In this document: positions 37,608-45,963 of the stretch, piece after piece
Layout: every line of letters starts with the position of its first letter
Numbering within the stretch: the stretch's first letter is position 1
From: JACDAE01 sp963744875
GTDB lineage: Bacteria > Chloroflexota > Ktedonobacteria > Ktedonobacterales > Ktedonobacteraceae
Assembly: GCA_963744875.1 (NCBI GenBank)
Contig: CAVUVQ010000034.1
Span: 248,001-312,000, forward strand
Length of the DNA: 64,000 nucleotides
Direction of reading: 5' to 3'
Position numbers and translations under genes: made by a program
The notes under the pieces: model-generated
Told to the model about the DNA's origin: nothing
Database searches by the model: none
What the model saw: only the letters and a program-made list of their open reading frames with translations

Positions 37608-38161
37608 CGTTTGTGGTTCTCGAAATGACTTCTCCCCAGTATACTTACTTCAAGAGATGGGCAACACTTTCATAGAACAAGTGTTATCCTCCTTCCAACC
37701 TTGTATCAGGAGAACTGGTGAGTTCCTGGCTGCACGAATACCCAGTTACCTCTTCTGCTTCCCGGATTTCCTTTCTCTCTAGAATTGCGAAATTGGTAGA
37801 AAGTTGGTACTGTAATGACAGATCAGTATTTTGCATCTTTTGGTAAAACGCTTAAGAGAAATTCATCTGCTGTTAAAAGGACTCTTTACAGAAGGTAAAC
37901 TCGCGTTTTTGGGGAAATTATCTCATCGCTTCATATCGTGTGCTTATCAGGTTCAGTCCATTATTTAGAATGAAGAAATCAAAAATCTTACATAGAAGTA
38001 ATATTTCAAAGCTCCTCATGCCCCTGAAAGCCTGGGTTTGAGCTATTGTGTAACTACTATGACAGTAGTAGCAAGAAATGCTTTCTGACAAAAGAACGAC
38101 TGAGCCAACAGTCCGAATAAGATGCCAAACACCATCGCTTCATCGAAATAAGGGGGAAATC

Positions 38162-41100
38162 ATGAGGATGGCTCATGAGATGAGGAAAATCACTTGCCCT
38201 GCATTACCTCCAACAATCCTTTATCGTAAATCGCTCGTTACCCATCTCAAAGAAGTGACCACCGGACCGGCAGAAGGATTTCCTCATTATAAGCTGGTGT
38301 TCCTCTATGCACCAGCCGGATACGGGAAAACAACACTCCTGGCAGATTTTGCCCGCAATACTTCCATTGCATGCTGCTGGTATTTCATGGATCACCTGGA
38401 TGCCGACAAAAACACCTTTCTTGAAACCCTCCTGATGAGTATCCGCTTGCGTTTTCCCCACTTTGGCTCACATTTGGATGCAGTATTGGCTTCAGCAATA
38501 GCCGCCGATGCCGAAGGATCCGCTGGCTTTCACTACGAAGCCATGATTGACGCGCTGATTGCCGCGATTGAAACTGAGATCCCCGAACGTTTTGTGCTCA
38601 TGCTCTGCAATTATCAGGAAATGAGCGCTTGCCAGGAAGTTGATGAACTGATCAACCATTTTTTGCGGAAACTCCCCGACAAGTGTGTCTTAGTTATCGA
38701 AAGTCGGGCGACATTGGAACTTGATTTTGCGTTACTCCTTGCCCACCGCGAAATGGTTGGCATTGGCAGTCATCTCCTCCGCTTCGCCGCTCAGGAGATT
38801 CGTGATCTCGCATTGCTTCAAGGAATGACGGAGTTCAGTGAGGCACAAGCAACCCAACTCGCTCTTTCCTTTGAAGGATGGATTACAGGTATTCTCTTAG
38901 GCGCTCATCTCGGAGACATCGAGTTTTTGCCGCAGTGGAGCCATGAGCACGAAAAACAGGGCATTCTCGTCGATAGGCATCATTTGTTCTCTTACGTTGT
39001 TAATGAAGTTTTTAAGCGAGATCCAGAACTCTATTCTTTTCTTAAAGAAGCATCCGTCTTACAGGAAATGACCTCTTCTCTCTGTACCAAATTGCTGGGG
39101 ATCCAGGACGCGGCCAGACATCTGCACTATCTCGAGCAAAATGGACTCTTTGTGACACGCCGTGGCGAAGAGGAACAGGCAACCTATACCTGCCACCCTG
39201 TGCTGCGTGAACTGCTCTATAATGATCTCTTTCAGCAGATGCCTGCCCGTTTTCTCGCACTTCATCAACGGGCTGCACTCTTATTAAGCGCCGACAAGAA
39301 TTATGAAAAAGCGGTCTATCATGCCTTTGAAGCAAAAGCATGGGATCTCGTTTCCCACCTGATTCTTGAATGTCACGATCAGATGCTGAAACAGGGGCAC
39401 GCTACAACGCTGGCTCGCTGGATCGATGAACTCCCCTCAGCGACCACCATTCGCAATCCCCGCCTTCTTCTCATCCGAGCGAACATTCACCTTGTCGTTG
39501 GCGAGCAGACCTGTGCCCTCTCACTGCTTGATGCCGCATCCCGAGCAATCATAGAGGACGGTGAACCGGAAAAGATGCCGCCATTGCAGATTGAGATGGT
39601 GATCTTGCGCAGTAAGGCGCTCTTTCAACAGGGTGACTATCATCAAGCGCTCATTCTTTGTCAGCAGATCCAGCAACGCCTCCCGGCTCATGAGATCAGG
39701 ATGCGTGCCGATGTCCATACGCGCTTAGGCGTCTGTGCCAATCTCTTGGGCAATTTTACGACGGGCATCGCCCACCTGCAGAAAGCCCTGCAACTCTGGG
39801 GACGCCATACCATTGAGCGCCAGACCGCCGAGCTGCATAGTGCATTAGCCAGTGCCTACAGTCTGCTCGGAAACTTCGTGCTAGCCGAACACCATATCGC
39901 GCGTGCAATTGCCTCCTGGGGCCAGTTACATGACGAATGGGGTCAGATCAATAATGTGATTCGTCAGGGAGGCATCAAGCAACGACAGGGGGTCTTTGCA
40001 GAAGCGGAAAAAGCGTTTCAGCAAGCATTAACCCTGGCTCGTGGCCCCATTCATTTCTTACGGGGAGAGGCCTACTCCCAGGTCTCGCTTGGAGAACTTT
40101 ACCAGGATCAGGGACTTTATGAACAATCGTTGAACATGATCGAGGATGGGCTGGCACTGGCGCGTCGCATCAAAGATAAATATCTGATCAACTGTACCCT
40201 CTGCTTCCTGGCAATGACCTATCTCTACATGGGAGATGCTGAAACGGCCCTCTTGCTGGTCTCGGATGTCGATGTCCAGGATCGTCATACCCCCTCTCTG
40301 AGCTACGAACAGGCGGTCTGCGAACTGGCCTACGGAACCATTTTGTTGTACCAGCAACGGTTTGACGACGCGTACTATCACCTCAGCAAAGTCGAAATGT
40401 CCCTCAATAAAATGGGACTCAAACGAGAACGTATCCAGGCGATACTACGCCTGGCATTATGTCTGCTTGAACAGGGCCAGACCAATGCATGGATGCAGCG
40501 CATAGAAGAGATTGTCCATCTCCTCAAAGGACAAAATGGCTACAAACATCTTGTCTTCATAGAACTGCGTCACCTGACAAGACTCTACCAGGTCGTAGAA
40601 ACCCATCCCGATCTGGAGACGTTAAGAGACCTGCTCGACCTGACCCCAGAAAGGCCGATACCAGCTCCCCACCTTCTCGCACCGGCTCCCTCCACTCCCA
40701 GTGTGAAGCAGGAGCACCCTGTACGCCCTGTTGTGCAGGTAACGGCCTCTCCAAAGATTTGCATCCGCGCCCTGGGAGAACCGAGCGTTGCCATTGAAGA
40801 TCGACCAGTGACACGCTGGCGCATGGCACGCTCAATGGAGCTTTTTTTCTTTCTGCTGGACTGCGAACGTCCCATGCGCAAAGAACAGATTATTACGGGT
40901 CTGTGGTCAGAGGTCGATGAACAGATCAATCAAACCTTTCACTCAACCATCTATTATCTGCGCAAAGCACTCGATGGACATGGCATTAGTTCACAAGGAA
41001 GCACGTATACACTCGATCTCGCAGCCTATTTCGGCTCGAATGTATGGTACGATGTTACCGAGTTTCAGCAGCAGCAGACACGTGCAAAGCAAGCGCTGAG

Positions 41101-41497
41101 CCAGGAAGATGATGGTGTCGCCCGAGAGGCATTGCTGAGGATGCTTGAACTGTATCAGGGCGATTATGTGCAACCGTTTTACAGCGATTGGTGCACATTC
41201 AAGCGGGACGAGTTGCGCCGTAGGTACCTGGACGCCCGCGGCCTGCTGGCCCAGATTGCCTGGCGGCAGGAACGTTTTGACGAATGCGCCCTCCACTGGC
41301 AACACACCCTCTTAGTAGACGATTGTCTGGAAGAAGCGCACTATGGGCTCATGCGCTGTTACCTGCGACAGGGAAAACGCGGCCTGGCACTGCGTCAATA
41401 TCAACGCTGCCGCGACACGTTACAGCGCGAAATGGACATTCTCCCCGGCAGTGCAATCCAAAATCTCTATCAACGCCTCATGAGCCCATCGTCATAG
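38162..41497 (+). CDS. Large AAA-TPR-BTAD transcriptional regulator, copy B
   Basis: 1,111 residues, same architecture as the gene at 27530: P-loop APAGYGKTTLL, TPR middle, SARP-type winged helix and BTAD at the C-terminus. ATG 38162 with AAGGGGGAAATC is the equivalent start; the frame is open upstream only by chance. Substitutions between the copies cluster in about residues 255-500, while the last 250 residues are almost identical. This suggests that the sensing part has diverged and the DNA-binding part has been held constant or homogenised. Confidence 0.88.
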   Translation: MRMAHEMRKITCPALPPTILYRKSLVTHLKEVTTGPAEGFPHYKLVFLYAPAGYGKTTLLADFARNTSIACCWYFMDHLDADKNTFLETLLMSIRLRFPHFGSHLDAVLASAIAADAEGSAGFHYEAMIDALIAAIETEIPERFVLMLCNYQEMSACQEVDELINHFLRKLPDKCVLVIESRATLELDFALLLAHREMVGIGSHLLRFAAQEIRDLALLQGMTEFSEAQATQLALSFEGWITGILLGAHLGDIEFLPQWSHEHEKQGILVDRHHLFSYVVNEVFKRDPELYSFLKEASVLQEMTSSLCTKLLGIQDAARHLHYLEQNGLFVTRRGEEEQATYTCHPVLRELLYNDLFQQMPARFLALHQRAALLLSADKNYEKAVYHAFEAKAWDLVSHLILECHDQMLKQGHATTLARWIDELPSATTIRNPRLLLIRANIHLVVGEQTCALSLLDAASRAIIEDGEPEKMPPLQIEMVILRSKALFQQGDYHQALILCQQIQQRLPAHEIRMRADVHTRLGVCANLLGNFTTGIAHLQKALQLWGRHTIERQTAELHSALASAYSLLGNFVLAEHHIARAIASWGQLHDEWGQINNVIRQGGIKQRQGVFAEAEKAFQQALTLARGPIHFLRGEAYSQVSLGELYQDQGLYEQSLNMIEDGLALARRIKDKYLINCTLCFLAMTYLYMGDAETALLLVSDVDVQDRHTPSLSYEQAVCELAYGTILLYQQRFDDAYYHLSKVEMSLNKMGLKRERIQAILRLALCLLEQGQTNAWMQRIEEIVHLLKGQNGYKHLVFIELRHLTRLYQVVETHPDLETLRDLLDLTPERPIPAPHLLAPAPSTPSVKQEHPVRPVVQVTASPKICIRALGEPSVAIEDRPVTRWRMARSMELFFFLLDCERPMRKEQIITGLWSEVDEQINQTFHSTIYYLRKALDGHGISSQGSTYTLDLAAYFGSNVWYDVTEFQQQQTRAKQALSQEDDGVAREALLRMLELYQGDYVQPFYSDWCTFKRDELRRRYLDARGLLAQIAWRQERFDECALHWQHTLLVDDCLEEAHYGLMRCYLRQGKRGLALRQYQRCRDTLQREMDILPGSAIQNLYQRLMSPSS

Positions 41498-41747
41498 AAT
41501 GGATGGGCACCTTTCGAACTGATGAACGTCGCACCTACTACGTCCTCAATGAAATGTATCTACCTTTAAGTCTATACTAGACACCTTTTCTGGAAGTATC
41601 ACTCTTTTTTAGTATCGTACTGCTAAGTGAATGCGAAGGTTCCCGATGTCCTGCTAAGGATGCGCGAAGGTATTGTTGATTCCTATTCAGTATTCTGTCA
41701 TCAAACAAAAGAAAACATTCTTGATGACCCTGCTGAGGAGATGAACA

Positions 41748-41801
41748 ATGAAGCCAAAAGAGGTTGACGCTATTGATCCCTGGCCTATACCCACGTATTA
41801 G
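41748..41801 (+). CDS. 17-residue micro-ORF downstream of the regulator, copy B
   Basis: Encodes the same MKPKEVDAIDPWPIPTY as 31044-31097, with the same GAGGAG ribosome site. Lies 250 bp after the regulator stop on the same strand. See copy A for the argument. Confidence 0.4.
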   Translation: MKPKEVDAIDPWPIPTY

Positions 41802-41948
41802 CAGAAGTCTTTTCTTTCGCATAAAGGATGAGAAAAATGCGAAGGCAGTGCGAAGTTCCTGTGAAGGGTATTCATGTATTCTCTGACTATACAGAATGGA
41901 TAAGTGAACTCGGAAACGTCGCACTCTATTTGAGGAGGAAAGAACACC

Positions 41949-42170
41949 ATGAAAAAAACAGATACGCTCACCAGGAATGGTCTCTCTCTCAGACACGTTA
42001 CGACGCCATATGGACAAACGGACCCTGGTTCGCAACAGCACCAAGAGCGCGTTCATACCCTTGAGTATTCCACACGTACCGTTGTTCATCAGTCGCCACG
42101 TAAACGAGCCTGTAACCCCTTTGCATCAGCTCTGGCCGATGTCTTTGGCATAGAAGAGGCACACGCATAA
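41949..42170 (+). CDS. Small hypothetical protein, 73 aa
   Basis: A very strong ribosome site (TTGAGGAGGAAAGAACACC) precedes this ATG, the main reason to believe the gene. The product is polar and basic (MKKTDTLTRNGLSLRHV, HQSPRKRACNPF) and ends in SALADVFGIEEAHA. There is no signal peptide, membrane helix or double-glycine leader. Deleted from copy A. Function unknown. Confidence 0.5.
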   Translation: MKKTDTLTRNGLSLRHVTTPYGQTDPGSQQHQERVHTLEYSTRTVVHQSPRKRACNPFASALADVFGIEEAHA

Positions 42171-42208
42171 AGCGGCGAAAACGTACAAAGGAGTACACCA
42201 AACGGTTG

Positions 42209-42523
42209 CTATTTCACCGGGTCCGATAGGCTATCCACATAACTTCTGAGTTCCTCGTAGCGCTTCCCACTGAGCAGCGTGTGCTGTTTTGCATTATACA
42301 AAAGAGATTGTAAGAGCATATAAAAAAGTACATGGGAGACAGCCTCTCTCATTTTCGCATTTTTGAGGTGAGCAGTCGCACTGGCTACTGTGGCCCCTTG
42401 TTGGAGAGTGAACCAACAATGGACAGCCTCGTCGGTGATCTCTTGCAGCACTCTCTGATTCAACTCACTGAGAGCCTGCTCAAAGGTTTTATCTTGCATC
42501 TTTTTTTCTTTCTCTTTCAGCAT
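42209..42523 (-). CDS. Small helical hypothetical protein
   Basis: About 104 residues, predicted helical (TFEQALSELNQRVLQEIT...AVSHVLFYMLLQSLLYNAKQ), opposite in direction to its neighbours and present only in copy B. Start could be ATG 42523 or ATG 42499; neither has a strong site. I do not recognise a family. Coding potential is moderate because of coherent amphipathic sequence. Confidence 0.45.
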   Translation of the reverse strand: MLKEKEKKMQDKTFEQALSELNQRVLQEITDEAVHCWFTLQQGATVASATAHLKNAKMREAVSHVLFYMLLQSLLYNAKQHTLLSGKRYEELRSYVDSLSDPVK

Positions 42524-42783
42524 ATGCGTTGACAAAAACAAACGTCGCTGTCTTGCTTTTGTATCTATCGATGACTTTATGCTTCTTCGTTTCTAAATGT
42601 ATCAGTTGATCGATACCTCCTTCTTTGTCCTATCAGATCATCTAAAATTTTGATATGCAATACAAATTGAAAGTCATCTCAATTACACGCCTGTTACCAG
42701 ACTGATAAGTGAAAGATCAGGCACCTTTTGCGTACCCATAAGGATGCCTGTGAGCAGGCAGAGTCACCAGAAGGGAAAAAGAC

Positions 42784-43635
42784 ATGTTCTTACCGCAGAA
42801 TGCGCACACACAACTGGAGAGGCTTCATGCAACCCATCCACGCGAACGTGAACAGCAGGCCAGCTATCGCGTCTATTCTTTCGGACAGTTTCGCCTCTTC
42901 AGTCATGAGAAGGCGATCAAAGAACCGATGTGGCGTCGTAGCAAAGCGAAGACCCTGCTCAAATGGTTTGTCCTTAATCCAGATAAATTGTGTTCAGCAG
43001 ACCAGTTCATTGATCTTTTCTGGCCTGATCTCCCTCTCGATGCTGCGATGGGGAATCTGCATGTCACCATTCATTTTTTACGTCACTTGCTCGAACCCTC
43101 GCTAGGTTCACGTCAGGAATCGAAGTTTGTTCGCCGCCAAGCCAATAACTTTTATTGGTTCCATATGGATGAAACATGGTGGACCGATACGTCCGATGTG
43201 GAGCAGTTCTTTGAGAATGCGAAAGTGCATGATCGTCATGAAGATTATAGCAAGGCCTTATACTACTACCGAAAGATTGTGAGTTATTGTAGCTTAGGCT
43301 TCATCCCAGAAGATGAGGCAGAGCCCTGGTTGCAGCCGTATCGGCAACATTATAGCTATATGTACTCCCAGGTTCTAGTGCGCTTAATACAGATCTACCA
43401 GTTGCGCAACGAACTGGAAGAAGTCCTGGAGTACTCCTACCTCGCTCTGGCAGCAAATCCCTACTGCGAACCAGCTATTGGCGCCATCATCGATGCACAT
43501 TTGAAAGAGGGCAACCCCTCGCTGGCAATGGACACACTAGAAAAATTTCATCACGCTCTTCAGCGCAACCTAGGCATGGAACCTAGCAAAGAGATATACG
43601 TCCTGAGACAGAAAATCGTGTCGGCGAGCAAGTAG
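42784..43635 (+). CDS. SARP-like BTAD regulator
   Basis: The 283-residue protein has an OmpR-like winged helix (about 25-115: YSFGQFRLFSHEKAI, WRRSKAKTLLKWFVLNPDKL, NLHVTIHFLRHLLEP) and a BTAD (about 130-280: DVEQFFENAKVHDR, LQRNLGMEPSKEIYVLR). SARPs activate biosynthetic genes. It is clearly paralogous to the gene at 48524. Copy A retains only a 64-bp scar of it, so copy B is the only source. The small gene 43687 follows by 51 bp. Confidence 0.85.
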   Translation: MFLPQNAHTQLERLHATHPREREQQASYRVYSFGQFRLFSHEKAIKEPMWRRSKAKTLLKWFVLNPDKLCSADQFIDLFWPDLPLDAAMGNLHVTIHFLRHLLEPSLGSRQESKFVRRQANNFYWFHMDETWWTDTSDVEQFFENAKVHDRHEDYSKALYYYRKIVSYCSLGFIPEDEAEPWLQPYRQHYSYMYSQVLVRLIQIYQLRNELEEVLEYSYLALAANPYCEPAIGAIIDAHLKEGNPSLAMDTLEKFHHALQRNLGMEPSKEIYVLRQKIVSASK

Positions 43636-43686
43636 AAGCATCAGCATCGACATGCTCGCCCATTGGTTCATAAGGGGAGACGTATC

Positions 43687-43875
43687 ATGAACGAAAAAGA
43701 AAACTGCTATGGTCTGCTTCAAGCAGGATTTACCGAGAAGCAAATTAAGCAATTAAGCACCTTTCGTAAAGCATACGTTGAGAAAGAACACTTGACACGT
43801 GTAAAAGAGCAGCGTCGCCTCGAATTTGCACGCTGGCTCGTTATGAATAAACGCCTGACCGATCAAACGATCTGA
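43687..43875 (+). CDS. Small hypothetical protein following the SARP gene
   Basis: 62 residues from ATG 43687, which has GGGGAGACGTATC upstream. Highly charged (MNEKENCYGLLQAGFTEKQI, RRLEFARWLVMNKRLTDQTI), probably two helices. The close spacing suggests cotranscription with the SARP gene. Its last 20 codons survive as a scar in copy A. Function unknown. Confidence 0.6.
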   Translation: MNEKENCYGLLQAGFTEKQIKQLSTFRKAYVEKEHLTRVKEQRRLEFARWLVMNKRLTDQTI

Positions 43876-43881
43876 AAGCAC

Positions 43882-44025
43882 TTACCCCTGGGCCAGGGGC
43901 AATGCTTTGTGCAAAAACGCGTTGTTGCGCTCGCGAACGCGTTCCAGCCAGGCCAGGTTTTCCTGATACCAGGTGACCGTTTGACGCACCCCATCCGCAA
44001 AAGCGATCTGCGACTGCCAGTTGCA
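43882..44025 (-). pseudogene. rfbB: Truncated dTDP-glucose 4,6-dehydratase (3' end only)
   Basis: Matches the last 48 codons and stop of the intact gene at 31309-32337. It then jumps at CCAGTTGCA directly to the sequence just upstream of the lost start, beside rmlA. About 0.9 kb is missing. It has no NAD site and no catalytic residues, so it is non-functional. Confidence 0.9.
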
Positions 44026-44039
44026 TACTTCTTCTGTGT

Positions 44040-45170
44040 TTATAGAATACCAATACGACTATGATCACCAAGCAAGAGCTTGTAGGCTTTTGGTTTTGTG
44101 GGCGAAAGGTAGATCTCAGCATGACGACCGATTAAGCTGTCCTCGATACGTCCTTCAATGTTGGAGATGCGACATCCCTCCAACACAATACTATGTTCGA
44201 TCTCACTGCTGGTCACAATGCTATCATGGGCTATTGCCGTAAATGGACCGATGTAGGCATTGGTTAACACAACATTGCGCCCAATCGCCGAAGGTCCACG
44301 TACAATACTATTGATGAGGCATACATTCTCTTCCAGGATCACATCCCCGTGAACCCGTGATTGCTGATCTATGGTCGCACTGAGCGATATCGAGCGTCTG
44401 GCGTGACTGAGAATGACACGATTGGCATCAAGCATATCCTGCATCTGCCCCGTATCGATCCAGTACCCCGTGATGATGTGGGGCCGAACCATGCAGTGAT
44501 GATCAATCAAATACTGGATCGCATCCGTGATTTCCAGCTCACCACGCGCAGACGGCTGGATTGCAGCAACCGCTTCAAAGATCTGGGCGTCAAAGAGATA
44601 GATTCCCACCAGCGCAAAATCACTGATTGGCTCCCTGGGTTTCTCCACCAGATGCTGAATATAGATCTCTTCGCTCTCCACGGTGGCTGGATTGGTGATT
44701 GCTTCCCCTTCATACGTACAGAGCTGTGCCACGCCAAACTGCTGTGGATTGGGGACCTGCTTGAGAAAGATCTGGGCCTGAGCAAGGCACCCTGGCGCGG
44801 CGAAGTCCCGCACCACCTGGCGAATATCTTCTTCGATAAAGTTGTCCCCTAGAAACATCAGGAAACGCTCCTCTCCCAGAAACGGCTGAGCCGTCTTCAC
44901 CGCGTGCGCCAGCCCCAACGCTTCCTCCTGATGGATATAGGTGATGGAGACATCCGCGCCAAATGCCTTACCGTCTTTGACAGCCGCTTGAATTTCTGCC
45001 CCTGTTTCGCCTACGATGATGCCAATATCCACAATACCAGCGGCGATAATGGTCTCCAAGGCGTAGAAAAGCACGGGCTTATTGGCAACCGGTACCAGTT
45101 GTTTCGCATACGTGTAGGTAATGGGTTGCAGGCGCGTGCCTTTTCCACCACTCAGTATCAATGCTTTCAT
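44040..45170 (-). CDS. rfbA: Glucose-1-phosphate thymidylyltransferase, long StrD-type, copy B
   Basis: 376 residues, identical to the product of 32361-33491 except Arg for Gln before VHGDVI. Motif GGKGTRLQPIT and the C-terminal beta-helix are present. Its partner rmlB has been deleted in this copy, so dTDP-glucose made here must be used by the dehydratase of copy A or another enzyme. Confidence 0.93.
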   Translation of the reverse strand: MKALILSGGKGTRLQPITYTYAKQLVPVANKPVLFYALETIIAAGIVDIGIIVGETGAEIQAAVKDGKAFGADVSITYIHQEEALGLAHAVKTAQPFLGEERFLMFLGDNFIEEDIRQVVRDFAAPGCLAQAQIFLKQVPNPQQFGVAQLCTYEGEAITNPATVESEEIYIQHLVEKPREPISDFALVGIYLFDAQIFEAVAAIQPSARGELEITDAIQYLIDHHCMVRPHIITGYWIDTGQMQDMLDANRVILSHARRSISLSATIDQQSRVHGDVILEENVCLINSIVRGPSAIGRNVVLTNAYIGPFTAIAHDSIVTSSEIEHSIVLEGCRISNIEGRIEDSLIGRHAEIYLSPTKPKAYKLLLGDHSRIGIL

Positions 45171-45349
45171 TTGATTTGTGCTCCCCTGATCCGTTGATAG
45201 ACGATCGTATTCTTGGAGTAACCTGGAGTAACCTTCTATCCAGCACCATCGCCTTCAGTATAGATCTGGTGCTTACAAGCAACTTACCCCCATCGTAAGC
45301 CTTGTAAGGCTGTCCGGCTGGCACGCGTCCCGATGAACAGCAAAGAGCA

Positions 45350-45559
45350 TTACTCTTCCTGTTCGAACAGGATCAGCACTTTCTGGCTAAATTCTGTGAG
45401 ATCTCTGGCAACGATACGTTTGATTTTTTCTTGTTCGCTTGCCGTCAATTCAAAATTTCGTGCTCGTATTGCTTGCACTGGATTTTTCAAAAGCTCTTGA
45501 CAAAAAGCCTCATCGACAGTTGCCAGCCCCAGAATAGCATTAATCGTTTTCCAGCTCAT
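45350..45559 (-). CDS. NHLP/Os1348-like small protein
   Basis: 69 residues: MSWKTINAILGLATVDEAFC, then ELLKNPVQAIRARNFELTASE. This resembles the Os1348/NHLP-clan precursor-like proteins (Nif11/nitrile-hydratase leader fold) found in Chloroflexota. Some clan members are RiPP leader peptides; this one has no double-Gly cleavage site, no Cys/Ser-rich core (it ends VLILFEQEE) and no modification enzyme nearby. It may be a stand-alone relative. GGAAGTGG precedes the ATG. Confidence 0.55.
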   Translation of the reverse strand: MSWKTINAILGLATVDEAFCQELLKNPVQAIRARNFELTASEQEKIKRIVARDLTEFSQKVLILFEQEE

Positions 45560-45963
45560 TTTTCCACTTCCGTTCTGCTTCTCTGATCTTTCTTTGTCCT
45601 GGGAAACCTTCTCCGCTTTGTTTAGCTATAATCATGTTACACCAACAACCTCAACAATTCATTAGCGACTACTTCGCACGTTACTAATGGAGGGACAGTA
45701 TATTAATGGAGCGGATGTCAATTTTTGCGCAGTCGGCAAGGGCCTCCACAATTTTCGTATCATCCGGTTTTCGTATCATCTTGCTAATTGTGTCATGGGT
45801 ACAAAAAATAATGGATATCCATGTCTACGCTTACGCGTTACATATTTTTACGATCCTACTCATACTCAGTATATAGACGAGAGAACATGAAAATATATTA
45901 AGAGCTACGAAAGCCGTCCTGAAGAGTTGCAATATATCTCAATTGCTGACAACGGGCACACTC
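45560..45963. other. Intergenic region without recognisable genes
   Basis: About 400 bp between two minus-strand genes. The only frame (45687-45890, plus) has no ribosome site and no recognisable sequence. A direct repeat TTTTCGTATCATC/TTTTCGTATCATC occurs at about 45755 and 45768. No terminator with a T-run was identified for the multicopper oxidase. Confidence 0.4.

Larger units (their letters stand above)
37854..45301. repeat. Segmental duplication, copy B
   Basis: Direct copy of 27219-33622. It has the complete set regulator, micro-ORF, small genes, SARP and rmlA, but rmlB is deleted down to 144 bp (43882-44025). The match ends at CATCGTAAGCC in both copies. Unit distance is about 11 kb. 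Confidence 0.92.

Noticed and set aside
40585..40929. 114-residue minus-strand ORF inside regulator B (also in A)
   Set aside because: Shadow frame in the conserved 3' part of the regulator; identical only because the gene is duplicated.
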